64,000 bases of DNA from Staphylococcus kloosii (GCF_003019255.1 NZ_CP027846.1:1674001-1738000); one strand, 5' to 3'. Positions 8,521 to 17,454 are shown, counted from the stretch's first letter. The notes: a model not told the origin generated them from the sequence alone. Numbers and translations: made by a program.

Positions 8521-8645
8521 TGGCAGTAGATGACTGAATTGAAAATACGCTTATATCAAGCTTCTTTCAACTCTAGTCATCCTTGCCGGGGTGAGACTAC
8601 AAAACCTTTTTATAAAAATAAGATTTTTATCCCGCTTTCTTTTTG
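8521..8645 (+). repeat. Staphylococcal dispersed intergenic repeat (non-coding)
   Basis: The stretch opens with TGGCAGTAGATGACTGAAT and holds a long imperfect hairpin at 8529-8581 (GATGACT...AGTCATC with inner ATTGAAA/TTTCAA and GCTT/AAGC), then GCCGGGGTGAGACTAC. From memory this resembles a repeat seen many times between genes of coagulase-negative staphylococci. No reading frame of note lies in it. I see only one copy in the window. Confidence 0.55.
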
Positions 8646-8680
8646 TACAAAAAAGAGAACGCAATACATTACGTTCTCTT
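8646..8680 (-). terminator. Terminator after fer
   Basis: Stem AAGAGAACG / CGTTCTCTT (8653-8661 with 8672-8680); read on the minus strand it is followed by TTTTTTG, so it ends the ferredoxin transcript. Confidence 0.8.
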
Positions 8681-8709
8681 ACTTAGTATATTAATGATGT
8701 TATAATCAT

Positions 8710-8958
8710 TTATTCAAATTTTAAAGGATCGCCATCAAATGATTCCTCTTCAATTTTAATTGAGTCTGTAGGACAACCATCAAGTGCATCTTCCATATCC
8801 TCATATAACTCTTCAGGCACTTCAGCCGTTCCTTTGTTGTCGTCTAGTATAACGTAAGCTATACCTTCATCATCGTAGTCATATATATCAGGGGCAGCGG
8901 CACCACAAGCTCCACATGCTATACATGTATCCATATCAACTATTGTATATTTAGCCAA
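8710..8958 (-). CDS. fer: 4Fe-4S ferredoxin
   Basis: An 82-residue acidic bacillary-type ferredoxin, a soluble single-cluster electron carrier. Cluster ligands are Cys12, Cys15 and Cys18 (DTCIACGACG) plus Cys62 (GCPTDS). The frame is open to an ATG at 8979, but that ATG overlaps the AAAGGAGG ribosome site; the TTG at 8958, 8 bases beyond that site, gives MAKYTIVDMDTC, matching the known N-terminus. It has its own sigma-A-like promoter at 9007-9035 and terminator, and lies divergent to the recQ operon, as in Bacillus and Staphylococcus. Confidence 0.95.
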   Translation of the reverse strand: MAKYTIVDMDTCIACGACGAAAPDIYDYDDEGIAYVILDDNKGTAEVPEELYEDMEDALDGCPTDSIKIEEESFDGDPLKFE

Positions 8959-9006
8959 TTTCTTCGCCTCCTTTGACAAAAATGCTACACTAATATCACA
9001 ATTAAT

Positions 9007-9035
9007 ATTGTAGTCATCGAGTTTCTATTTTTCAA
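9007..9035 (-). promoter_or_regulatory. Promoter of fer
   Basis: On the minus strand TTGAAA (9035-9030), a 17-base spacer and TACAAT (9012-9007): 5 of 6 matches in each hexamer at ideal spacing, 49 bases before the TTG start. Confidence 0.65.
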
Positions 9036-9069
9036 ATGTTTTTGTTTACAAAATAACAAGGAGTTACCC

Positions 9070-10029
9070 ATGTATAATATAATAAATTTTGTGCAAGCAC
9101 AGTCCCACGACTATAAATCACAAAAAAGCATATATAATATTATCACAGGCAAAAAGTCACATCAAACCTTTTTTGATGCTGCCAGTCAAAATCTACTATC
9201 ATTATATCATAGCTTACCTAACTTAAAATATCCGTCGTTTGAGCGATTTTCAAATGACGACAGTGATTTTAATGAAGATTGTGCACTCATTACGCATCCA
9301 AGATACACATATGACAGTTTAATTAATACGTTCAGTGCTATTCAATTACTTACACAAACTGTTTCAAATTTAAATCATCATCAAAATCATTTTATTCCAA
9401 CGTCTCAACATCAATTTATTCAACAACGTGTAAAAGAAGTTTTCACTTATATAAAAATACATAATTTACATAACGACTTTAAAGACGAGTTAACTCAATT
9501 ATTTACTACACTGTATCAACAACTCGGCCAAACATATTTACATTATTACCTACAAGGTTTTGAAGAAAGTATGTATACAAGACAACAAGTAAGTTTGATT
9601 GAAAATATACCTCAGCATCATTTATTAGAACTAGAATATATAGAATTAGTTTCCCTATTAAGTTTAATAGAAGATAACCAAAACTTTAAATTATTGAGTA
9701 AACTCATTATATTACCGTCGCTATTAAACAAAACACAATTAACATTAAACGGCTTAACTCACGGACAATCTATCGAGACCATTCAACAACAACAAAATGT
9801 TAAAATCAATACTATAGAAGATCATTTATTAGAACTTTTTATTAAAGGTTATATACATGATTATTACTCATATTTTAGTGAAGAAGATATTGAGACATTT
9901 AGTCCATATTATGCCACACATAGAGATGAACGTTTACGCTTATTTAAAGAACAATTTCCGAATTATAGTTATTTCCAAATTAAATTAATGATAGTGGGTA
10001 TAGAAAGAGGTGATTTAGTTGTTACATGA
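9070..10029 (+). CDS. YpbB-like helix-turn-helix protein, RecQ partner
   Basis: A 319-residue protein related to Bacillus YpbB, encoded directly ahead of the RecQ-family helicase. The middle is helical and Gln/His-rich without recognised motifs. The C-terminal part (about residues 225-300) fits the helicase-associated HTH domain, with LTLNGLTHGQSIETIQQQQNV and a second half IEDHLLELFIKGY, described separately. The start ATG follows AAGGAG. Its end overlaps the helicase start by 11 bases, so the two are co-translated and probably work together on DNA; the exact role is unknown to me. Confidence 0.72.
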   Translation: MYNIINFVQAQSHDYKSQKSIYNIITGKKSHQTFFDAASQNLLSLYHSLPNLKYPSFERFSNDDSDFNEDCALITHPRYTYDSLINTFSAIQLLTQTVSNLNHHQNHFIPTSQHQFIQQRVKEVFTYIKIHNLHNDFKDELTQLFTTLYQQLGQTYLHYYLQGFEESMYTRQQVSLIENIPQHHLLELEYIELVSLLSLIEDNQNFKLLSKLIILPSLLNKTQLTLNGLTHGQSIETIQQQQNVKINTIEDHLLELFIKGYIHDYYSYFSEEDIETFSPYYATHRDERLRLFKEQFPNYSYFQIKLMIVGIERGDLVVT

Positions 10030-11398
10030 TGCACTCAAAAAGTGGTTTGGCTTTGATAGTTTTAAAGATGGTCAAGAAGCCATCATAACAAGTGTCTTAA
10101 ACCATACTAATACTTTAGGCATCTTGCCTACAGGTAGTGGTAAGAGCTTGTGTTATCAACTTCCCACCTATATAAATCAAAAGCCAACTTTAATTGTGTC
10201 ACCATTAATTTCATTAATGGACGATCAAGTCATGCAAATGAAAGTAAATGGCGAAACATCAGTAAGTTGTGTTCATTCAGGCATGGATGAGCAAGAAAGA
10301 CAATTTAATTTATCAAAAATTAAATCTAGTCGCTTTATCTTTTTAAGTCCTGAATTTTTATTACAACCATTTAACACTAAGTTATTAAACCAACTCGATT
10401 TAGGATTAATCGTGTTAGATGAAGCACACTGTCTGTCAGAATGGGGCTATGATTTCAGACCGCATTATGCGTTAATTGGTAAGATAACTCGCCAGTTTCC
10501 CAAAGCTACTATCTTAGCTTTAACAGCAACGGCACAACCATATTTACTTAATGATATAAACCATATGTTAAATACTAAATTTACGGAAATTAAAACAACG
10601 ATGAATAGAGACAATATTTCTCTCTCACATCTAAACTTTGATAACGATGAAGGCAAGTTAACTTGGCTTTTAAATTTCATTCAACATTCTGGACCAACCA
10701 TCATCTATGTTTCTTCTAAAAAAATTTGTTTAACTTTAGCTAAAGCAATATACAATGAAGGATACTTAACAGGGATTTATCATGGGGATTTGACCTATCA
10801 AGAAAGACACACCGTGCAGCATCAGTTTATAAATAATGAAATTCCTATTATTGTCGCTACAAGTGCATTTGGAATGGGGATTAATAAGAAAGATATTAGA
10901 ACTATTATTCATTTCCACTTACCGACAAGCCCTTCAAGTTATATGCAAGAGATTGGCAGAGCAGGGCGTGATGGGGAAATTAGCCAAGCAATCAGTTTAT
11001 ATCAACCTGATGACAGTTTTCTATTAGACACATTACTTTTTACTGATAGTATAACTGAAGATGATATAACTTTATTTGAATCAGGTGACTTAATTGATCC
11101 TGTTAAAGTTGAAATGCTAACTATACTTAATGACTATTATTCGATAAATGAGCTAACTACAATTTTTAATAAAGCATATCAAAGGAAACAAATCGCCTAT
11201 AAAAAAATGATTGGCTATAAAATGCTAGATTCATGTAGACGTCAATTTTTACTTAATTATTTTGGCGAAAATGATTTTGCAAAACCGTTGAATTGTTGTG
11301 ATAATGACTCAGATTTAAAAAATTTAACGATATATAATAGAAAAAAAGTAAAACGTAAAATGAATTATTATGAAAAGTTACAGAATTTATTTAATTAA
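10019..11398 (+). CDS. recQ: RecQ-family ATP-dependent DNA helicase (short, RecS-like)
   Basis: A 459-residue 3'-5' superfamily 2 helicase. Motif 0 is GFDSFKDGQEAII, motif I (Walker A) LPTGSGKSLCYQLP, motif II DEAHCLSEWGYDFRP, motif III LTATA, motif V ATSAFGMGINKKDIR and motif VI QEIGRAGRDG. The C-terminus holds a shortened zinc region (Cys residues in DSCRRQFLLNYFGE...CCDND) and lacks an HRDC domain, so it matches the RecS type of Bacillus rather than full-length RecQ. TTG start at 10019 follows AAAGAGGTGA inside the previous gene. Confidence 0.9.
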   Translation: MLHDALKKWFGFDSFKDGQEAIITSVLNHTNTLGILPTGSGKSLCYQLPTYINQKPTLIVSPLISLMDDQVMQMKVNGETSVSCVHSGMDEQERQFNLSKIKSSRFIFLSPEFLLQPFNTKLLNQLDLGLIVLDEAHCLSEWGYDFRPHYALIGKITRQFPKATILALTATAQPYLLNDINHMLNTKFTEIKTTMNRDNISLSHLNFDNDEGKLTWLLNFIQHSGPTIIYVSSKKICLTLAKAIYNEGYLTGIYHGDLTYQERHTVQHQFINNEIPIIVATSAFGMGINKKDIRTIIHFHLPTSPSSYMQEIGRAGRDGEISQAISLYQPDDSFLLDTLLFTDSITEDDITLFESGDLIDPVKVEMLTILNDYYSINELTTIFNKAYQRKQIAYKKMIGYKMLDSCRRQFLLNYFGENDFAKPLNCCDNDSDLKNLTIYNRKKVKRKMNYYEKLQNLFN

Positions 11399-11409
11399 TG
11401 CACAATTAC

Positions 11410-11439
11410 TTTACTTCACTTTTTAAAACAAGCTATAAT
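11410..11439 (+). promoter_or_regulatory. Candidate promoter of the ebpS-like gene
   Basis: TTTACT, 18-base spacer, perfect TATAAT at 11434-11439, about 110 bases ahead of the coding start. Confidence 0.45.
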
Positions 11440-11546
11440 ACAATCTATAAAAGGATATTTATTGCATTTTTATTTATTTCACATACATATTTACCACTGA
11501 GTAGGGTATAACTTTGTATAAAAAATTAATAGGAAGGATGATGATT

Positions 11547-13055
11547 TTGTCTAATAATAATTTTAAGGACGATTTCGAAAAAAATCGTCAATCAATTGAT
11601 CCAACTGATCACAACGACAAATCAGAAGAATCGATTGATCAAGAAACAGAACAACATGCTGATAAAGCTAGCGAAAAAGCAAATGAACAATTCCCTCCAA
11701 GAAACGCACAACGTAGACAGCGCAGCAGAAATACTGCTACTAATCAGCCAGAAAAAGAGCAAGATGCTTCACCTGATGAAGTACATAATGAACACGAAGA
11801 AAGTGCGCATGAACAACGTGAAGATGAGGATAATAATCATCACGATGAAGATTCACATAGCAATACCGGAAAAGGGGTTGCAGGTGGCGTATTAGGTGGC
11901 TCTGCCGTAGAATCTTCTAAGGATGCAAAAGCTTCAAATCGTGATAATGAACAGGATGCGCATAAAGCGCAATCATCTGAAGATGATACTGATAATTCAA
12001 ATTCACAAGATGAAGAACATGTTGAAGATAATCATTCTAATAAAGGCAAGAAAGGTGCTGCCGTTGCTGGTGGAGCCGCTGCTGCTGGCGCAGGTGCCTA
12101 TGCTGCCAAAAAACATCATGATAAAAAACATGACAATGAAGAAAATCATCATTCAAGTAAAGAAGATGACAAAGAAAGTAAAGATAACAAAGATAATGAT
12201 AAAGAGAATGCAGATGAACATTCTAGTAAATCTAAAAAAGCTGGTATAGGTGCTGCCGCAGCAGGTACTGGAGCCGCTGCCGCTGGTGGAGTCGCTGCTG
12301 CAAAAGGTAGTGGAGCTGGTTCAAATAATGGCGGTACTGGAAATAACGGTGGCAATGGAAACGGCGATGACAACAATGATAATAACGGCAAGAAAAAAGG
12401 TTTCTTAGCTAAACTGTTACCAATTCTAGCTGCATTATTAATATTAGCTGCTATCGCTATATTTGCTGGTATGGCATTAACTGGTGGTAACAATGGCAGT
12501 GATAAATCTGACGATAATAAAACTGCACAAAAATCAGATAAAGATTCTAATAAAGATAAAAAATCTGATAGCGATAAAGATAAAAAGTCAGATAGTGACA
12601 AAGACAAAAATTCTAGTGACGATAAAGCAAATAAAGATGGCAACAACAGCGATAGTAACAGCAACGATAAATCTGATAGTGACAACGGCTCATCATCTGA
12701 TAATCAATCTGCTGATGATAACAACTCAAATTCAGATAGCAACAGCCAAGACCAAGATCAACAGAATAGTCAAGACCAACAAGGTGATCAATCACAACAA
12801 GATCAAAACCAAGGTCAACAAAATAGTCAATCTCAACAAAATTCTAATTCAAGCCAAAATGCTTCTAGTAATAGCAGTTCACAAAGTAATAGTCAAGGCC
12901 AACGTACACATACAGTAGAAGGTCAAAACTTATACAGAATTGCAATTCAATATTATGGTGAAGGTACACCAGAAAATGTTGAGAAAATTAGAAAAGCGAA
13001 TAACATTCAAGGTAATGACATTCATAATGGTCAACGCCTAGTAATTCCACAATAA
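11547..13055 (+). CDS. ebpS: EbpS-like cell-surface protein with C-terminal LysM
   Basis: A 502-residue homologue of the S. aureus elastin-binding protein EbpS. Order: highly acidic/His-rich N-terminal region with FKDDFEKNRQSID and FPPRNAQRRQR; three Gly/Ala-rich modules flanked by charged Lys/Asp/Ser/Glu repeats (GAAVAGGAAAAGAGAYAAKKH and GIGAAAAGTGAAAAGGVAAAK, approx.); one strong membrane segment around residues 283-308 (LLPILAALLILAAIAIFAG); an Asp/Ser/Lys then Gln/Asn/Ser-rich spacer; and a C-terminal LysM (THTVEGQNLYRIAIQYYGEG to RLVIPQ) that binds peptidoglycan. Start: TTG at 11547, 9 bases after GGAAGG; the upstream ATGs abut that site. The elastin-binding hexamer of S. aureus is not conserved. 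Confidence 0.85.
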   Translation: MSNNNFKDDFEKNRQSIDPTDHNDKSEESIDQETEQHADKASEKANEQFPPRNAQRRQRSRNTATNQPEKEQDASPDEVHNEHEESAHEQREDEDNNHHDEDSHSNTGKGVAGGVLGGSAVESSKDAKASNRDNEQDAHKAQSSEDDTDNSNSQDEEHVEDNHSNKGKKGAAVAGGAAAAGAGAYAAKKHHDKKHDNEENHHSSKEDDKESKDNKDNDKENADEHSSKSKKAGIGAAAAGTGAAAAGGVAAAKGSGAGSNNGGTGNNGGNGNGDDNNDNNGKKKGFLAKLLPILAALLILAAIAIFAGMALTGGNNGSDKSDDNKTAQKSDKDSNKDKKSDSDKDKKSDSDKDKNSSDDKANKDGNNSDSNSNDKSDSDNGSSSDNQSADDNNSNSDSNSQDQDQQNSQDQQGDQSQQDQNQGQQNSQSQQNSNSSQNASSNSSSQSNSQGQRTHTVEGQNLYRIAIQYYGEGTPENVEKIRKANNIQGNDIHNGQRLVIPQ

Positions 13056-13071
13056 AACGAACATATTTTAG

Positions 13072-13107
13072 AGGCCAATCATTTTCACAATGATTGGCCT
13101 TTTTTTA
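13072..13107 (+). terminator. Terminator after ebpS
   Basis: Perfect 12-bp stem AGGCCAATCATT / AATGATTGGCCT with a T-rich tail. Confidence 0.9.
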
Positions 13108-13188
13108 TTTAATATCGCTACATAAAAAACTAAAAATACAATTTTTAATCGGTTTAAAGAGAATTTACAAATTTTCAATATCTAATGT

Positions 13189-13216
13189 TTGGAATTCATT
13201 ACATAATTGGTATAAT
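13189..13216 (+). promoter_or_regulatory. Promoter of ypdA
   Basis: TTGGAA, 16-base spacer, perfect TATAAT, ending 29 bases before the ATG. Confidence 0.55.
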
Positions 13217-13245
13217 ATATTGGTGATTAAAGGAGGCATAAACAT

Positions 13246-14232
13246 ATGCAAACGGTAGAAAGTATCATCATTGGTGGTGGACCATGTGGTCTAAGTGCTG
13301 CCATAGAACAAAAGAAAAAAGGTATTGAAACGTTAGTTATTGAAAAAGGAAATGTGGTTGACGCTATTTATAATTATCCAACACATCAAACTTTCTTTTC
13401 ATCAAGCGACAAATTAAGTATCGGAGATATTCCGTTTATCGTTGAAGAAAGTAAACCTCGTAGAAATCAGGCGTTGGTATATTATAGAGAAGTAGTAAAA
13501 CATCACCAATTAAATATAAATGCCTTTGAAGAAGTGCTAACAGTAAAGAAAATTGATAATCGTTTTACTATTACAACTACAAAAGATGTTTACGAGTGTA
13601 GATTTTTAACAGTTGCGACAGGTTATTATGGCCAACACAATCAATTAGAAGTTGAAGGCGCCGAATTACCTAAAGTTAAACACTATTTCAAAGAAGCACA
13701 TCCTTACTTCAATCAAAATGTAGTCATTATAGGCGGTAAAAACTCAGCTGTAGATGCCGCATTAGAATTAGAAAAAGCGGGTGCACATGTAACTGTTATT
13801 TATCGAGGTAATGAATATCCTAAAGCAATAAAACCATGGATTTTACCAAATTTTGAATCTTTAGTACGTAACGAAAAAATTGATATGCTATTTAATACAG
13901 ATGTCGTTAAAATAACTGAAGATACAGTTATATATGAGCAAAATGGTCAAACATATGAAATACCAAACGACTACGTATTCGCAATGATCGGTTATCATCC
14001 AGATTATGATTTCTTACAATCAATTGGTATTGATATTAATACGAATGAATATGGTACTGCGCCGGTTTATAATAAAGAAACATATGAAACTAATGTAGAA
14101 AATTGCTTTATCGCAGGTGTTATCGCAGCAGGTAACGATGCTAATACTATATTTATTGAAAATGGTAAATATCATGGTGGTATTATTACGCAAAGCATTC
14201 TTTCTAAAAAACAAACACCGCTTGAATCATAA
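13246..14232 (+). CDS. ypdA: Bacillithiol-disulfide reductase YpdA (BdrA)
   Basis: A 328-residue flavoprotein that reduces oxidised bacillithiol (BSSB) with NADPH. An FAD-binding Rossmann motif opens the protein (IIIGGGPCGLSAAIE), and a second dinucleotide motif for NADPH lies near residue 160 (VVIIGGKNSAVDAALELE). The Cys in GGGPCG, close to the FAD motif, is the conserved Cys14-type residue of YpdA; there is no thioredoxin-reductase CxxC pair. The C-terminal YpdA motif FIAGVIAAGNDANTIFIENG is present. ATG follows AAAGGAGGC. bshA and brxA, two other bacillithiol genes, are also in this window. Confidence 0.92.
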   Translation: MQTVESIIIGGGPCGLSAAIEQKKKGIETLVIEKGNVVDAIYNYPTHQTFFSSSDKLSIGDIPFIVEESKPRRNQALVYYREVVKHHQLNINAFEEVLTVKKIDNRFTITTTKDVYECRFLTVATGYYGQHNQLEVEGAELPKVKHYFKEAHPYFNQNVVIIGGKNSAVDAALELEKAGAHVTVIYRGNEYPKAIKPWILPNFESLVRNEKIDMLFNTDVVKITEDTVIYEQNGQTYEIPNDYVFAMIGYHPDYDFLQSIGIDINTNEYGTAPVYNKETYETNVENCFIAGVIAAGNDANTIFIENGKYHGGIITQSILSKKQTPLES

Positions 14233-14233
14233 T

Positions 14234-14270
14234 AAAAGAGATTGTGTCTTACTGAGACACAATCTCTTTT
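14234..14270. terminator. Bidirectional terminator between ypdA and ansA
   Basis: Perfect 16-bp stem AAAAGAGATTGTGTCT / AGACACAATCTCTTTT with a 5-base loop; T runs on either side serve both converging genes. It touches the ansA stop codon. Confidence 0.88.
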
Positions 14271-15244
14271 TATAATTGGGATTCAAAATATGTTTTTAAC
14301 TGTTGAGACGATAAACTATTACTTAAACCAACTAATAACTTCAAACGTGCTTTAGGCCCATTTAATCCATTAGAAAAGATGACGCCTTTTTCCGCCAACG
14401 TTACGCCTCCACCTTTATATGCATAAATTGGACCTACAATACCATTAAATGATCTAGATACTAGTACAATAGGTATATTTTTATCTAAACAAGCTTGTAA
14501 ACCTTCTAGACAAGTAGGTGGTAAATTCCCTTGTCCTAAAGCTTCTATAATAATACCATCTACTTTGTTTTGACTATGAAAATGCAACACATCACTATTC
14601 ATACCCATATAAGCTTTTACTAGAGGAATATTTAATTCGTGGTTAATATTAGTCAATACTTTCTTAGCGAAAGGTTTATGGTGAAATTGCACACTATTTT
14701 TAGTAATAACACCTAACGGGCCGTGATTGGGACTTTGGAAAGTATTTGTATTAGATGTATGTGTTTTAGTGACGTTACGAGCAGTATGTATTTCATCATT
14801 AAACACAACCATTACGCCCATGTTTTCTGCAGCGTCCGTCGTCGCAACTCTAATAGCAGCAATAAAATTATATAATCCGTCCGAACCTATTTCATTAGAA
14901 GAACGCATCGCACCAGTAATTACAATTGGTTTAGAAACTTTTAATGTTAAATCAAGTAAATATGCTGTTTCTTCAAGCGTATCAGTGCCGTGAGTAATAA
15001 CATAGCCATCATATAATTGTGCTTCTTCTGCATTGTCGATAACTTGTTTTAGATGTTGAACATCACTAATTTGCATATGAGGAGAAGGAACATTAATAGG
15101 TGTTATTTCTGTAACTTCAGCATATTGACCGATTAATTGTGCATGTTTCGTAATCGGGTTTTCGTCATTTGTTATTACTTTATTTGTTTCATCTTGAGAC
15201 ATACTAATTGTCCCGCCCGTATGAATAACGAGAAGTTTTTTCAT
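14270..15244 (-). CDS. ansA: Type I L-asparaginase
   Basis: A 324-residue cytoplasmic asparaginase converting L-asparagine to aspartate and ammonia. The N-terminal threonine motif is HTGGTISM, and the second catalytic block is YVITHGTDTLEETAYLL with the Thr-Asp-Lys/Glu environment; GAMRSSNEIGSDG follows. No signal peptide is seen, which fits the cytoplasmic type I enzyme. The frame is open to 15274 but the ATG at 15244 follows CTAGGAGGAAAG, so it is the start. It stands alone, divergent to cmk. Confidence 0.9.
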   Translation of the reverse strand: MKKLLVIHTGGTISMSQDETNKVITNDENPITKHAQLIGQYAEVTEITPINVPSPHMQISDVQHLKQVIDNAEEAQLYDGYVITHGTDTLEETAYLLDLTLKVSKPIVITGAMRSSNEIGSDGLYNFIAAIRVATTDAAENMGVMVVFNDEIHTARNVTKTHTSNTNTFQSPNHGPLGVITKNSVQFHHKPFAKKVLTNINHELNIPLVKAYMGMNSDVLHFHSQNKVDGIIIEALGQGNLPPTCLEGLQACLDKNIPIVLVSRSFNGIVGPIYAYKGGGVTLAEKGVIFSNGLNGPKARLKLLVGLSNSLSSQQLKTYFESQL

Positions 15245-15323
15245 GTATACTTTCCTCCTAGTTTTAAAATACATATTTATGATAAAATATTATTCATAAA
15301 ACAACAAGGAAGGGTTTCTTACA

Positions 15324-15983
15324 ATGAAATTAATAAATATCGCTTTAGATGGTCCAGCTGCAGCTGGTAAAAGCACAATCGCTAAATTAGTTGCTGCAAA
15401 ATTATCAATGATATATGTCGATACAGGCGCTATGTATCGAGCAATCACGTACAAATATCTACAAAATAACAAAGATGATGATTTTACTAACTTAATTAAT
15501 AACACTACATTATCTTTAACTTATGATGCTGAAAAAGGACAACGCATCATTTTAGACGATCAAGATGTTACGGACTATTTAAGAGAAAATGATGTGACAA
15601 ATAATGTATCTTATGTAGCTTCTAAAGAACAAGTACGTTCATTTGCCGTTGAAAAACAACAAGAACTCGCAAGTAAAAAAGGTATCGTCATGGACGGTCG
15701 TGACATTGGTACCGTAGTATTACCAAACGCAGACTTAAAAATTTATATGATTGCATCAGTTGAAGAACGTGCAGAGCGTAGACAAAAGGATAACGAATTA
15801 AGAGGTATTGACTCCAATATCGAACAACTAAAAGAAGAAATCGAAACACGCGATAATTATGATATGAATCGTGAAATTTCACCTTTAAAAAAAGCAGAAG
15901 ACGCAGTTGAACTTGATACAACAGGTAAATCAATCGAAACTGTAACTAATGAAATTCTAGCGATGGTTGAACAAATAAATTAA
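15324..15983 (+). CDS. cmk: Cytidylate kinase
   Basis: A 219-residue CMP/dCMP kinase. The P-loop is DGPAAAGKSTIAK at residues 9-21, followed by VDTGAMYRAITY (CMP site), DGRDIGTVVLPNA, and the LID-region arginines in RAERRQKDNE. Length fits the Gram-positive type. ATG follows AAGGAAGG. In staphylococci and bacilli cmk is followed by an S1-domain gene, as here after 275 bases. Confidence 0.94.
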   Translation: MKLINIALDGPAAAGKSTIAKLVAAKLSMIYVDTGAMYRAITYKYLQNNKDDDFTNLINNTTLSLTYDAEKGQRIILDDQDVTDYLRENDVTNNVSYVASKEQVRSFAVEKQQELASKKGIVMDGRDIGTVVLPNADLKIYMIASVEERAERRQKDNELRGIDSNIEQLKEEIETRDNYDMNREISPLKKAEDAVELDTTGKSIETVTNEILAMVEQIN

Positions 15984-16258
15984 TTCAAACAGTCCGAGTT
16001 ATTATAACTATTTAAAAATATTGGTCGCTACGTTTAGTTATACTTTGATGTAGGGTATAAGATAAATATCTATCAAATAAATTTAATTGCGGTGGTTAAA
16101 ATTTATTACAATTCAGTTGAAATTTTAATAATTGAGATATTTGACCATTTTAAATTTTAACTATTTAAAATACCGTGCGAATTAAAGCGGTATTCCTTGA
16201 CAATTTAGTGACTTTGTAAGATGTTATAATTATGTAGTGTAATAAGGAGGCAGACAAG

Positions 16259-17440
16259 ATGACGGAAGAATTCAATGAATCAATGATTAATGACATTAAA
16301 GAAGGTGACAAAGTTACCGGCGAAGTACGTTCTATTGAAGACAAGCAAGTCATTGTAGACGTTAACGGTGGCAAGTTCAGTGGTATCATTCCAATCAGTC
16401 AATTATCTACACACCATATAGATAGCCCAAATGACGCTGTGAAAGTTGGCGATGAAATTGGTGCTTATGTGACTAAGATAGAACTAGACGAAGAAAATGA
16501 AACTGGTACTTACATTTTATCTAAACGCCAACTTGAAACAGAGAAATCTTACGAATTTTTACAACAACAATTAGACAACAATGAAACTATTGAGGCCAAA
16601 GTAACTGAGGTAGTTAAAGGTGGACTCGTCGTTGATGTTGGTCAACGTGGCTTTGTTCCAGCTTCATTAATTTCTACTGATTTCATTGAAGATTTCTCTG
16701 ATTTTGAAGGACAAGTATTAAAACTTAAAGTTGAAGAACTTGATCCTGAAAATAATCGTGTCATTCTTAGTCGTAAAGCTGTAGAAGAAGTGGCAAATGC
16801 TCAGAAGAAAGACGAGTTATTACAATCACTTAATGAAGGTGACGTTATCGAAGGTAAAGTTGCTCGTTTAACTAATTTTGGTGCATTTATTGATATTGGC
16901 GGTGTAGATGGACTTGTTCACGTGTCTGAATTAGCACATGAACATGTTAAATCACCTGAAGACGTTGTAGCTATTGGTGATGCAGTTAAAGTTAAAGTTA
17001 AATCAGTAGATAAAGATAGTGAAAGAATCTCATTATCAATTAAAGATACTTTACCAAGCCCATTTGAATCTATTCAAGGACAATTCAATGAAGGTGACGT
17101 TATCGAAGGTAAAGTTGCTCGTTTAGCTAACTTTGGTGCGTTCGTTGAAATTAAACCAGGTGTTCAAGGCTTAGTACACATTTCTGAAATAAGCCATAAA
17201 CACATTGGCACTCCAGGTGAAGTATTATCACCAGGTGATGATGTAAGTGTCAAAATCCTTGGTATCGATGTAGAAAACGAACGTATTTCACTTTCTATCA
17301 AAGCTACGCTACCTAATGAAGATGTGGCTGAAAGTGACGATGCAACAACAAAAGCTTATCTAAGTTCAAATGATGAAGACGAAGACAATCCAACTTTAGG
17401 AGATGTTTTCGGAGATAAATTAAAAGATTTTAAATTTTAA
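16259..17440 (+). CDS. rpsA: 30S ribosomal protein S1 homologue (four S1 domains)
   Basis: A 393-residue RNA-binding protein with four S1/OB repeats: about residues 14-85, 105-170, 190-260 and 277-345. The third and fourth share almost the same module (EGDVIEGKVARLTNFGAFIDIG and EGDVIEGKVARLANFGAFVEI), suggesting an internal duplication or gene conversion: the DNA at 16835-16885 and 17089-17140 is near identical. Gram-positive S1 homologues are shorter than the six-domain Escherichia protein and may not be stably ribosome-bound. ATG follows AAGGAGG. An acidic tail ends the protein. Confidence 0.92.
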   Translation: MTEEFNESMINDIKEGDKVTGEVRSIEDKQVIVDVNGGKFSGIIPISQLSTHHIDSPNDAVKVGDEIGAYVTKIELDEENETGTYILSKRQLETEKSYEFLQQQLDNNETIEAKVTEVVKGGLVVDVGQRGFVPASLISTDFIEDFSDFEGQVLKLKVEELDPENNRVILSRKAVEEVANAQKKDELLQSLNEGDVIEGKVARLTNFGAFIDIGGVDGLVHVSELAHEHVKSPEDVVAIGDAVKVKVKSVDKDSERISLSIKDTLPSPFESIQGQFNEGDVIEGKVARLANFGAFVEIKPGVQGLVHISEISHKHIGTPGEVLSPGDDVSVKILGIDVENERISLSIKATLPNEDVAESDDATTKAYLSSNDEDEDNPTLGDVFGDKLKDFKF

Positions 17441-17454
17441 TAACTACTATATTT

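Noticed and set aside
12750..12850. CRISPR-like short repeats (CAA/GAT-rich) in ebpS
   Set aside because: The repeats are codon runs of Gln/Asn/Asp in frame, with no regular repeat-spacer spacing.
12149..12918. Long overlapping open frames on both strands within the ebpS region
   Set aside because: They are by-products of repetitive low-complexity coding DNA; none has a ribosome site or recognisable domain, and the LysM-containing frame is clearly the gene.
16197..16230. TTGACA and TATAAT upstream of rpsA taken as a strong promoter
   Set aside because: The two hexamers are 22 bases apart, too far for sigma-A, and no better -35 is found.
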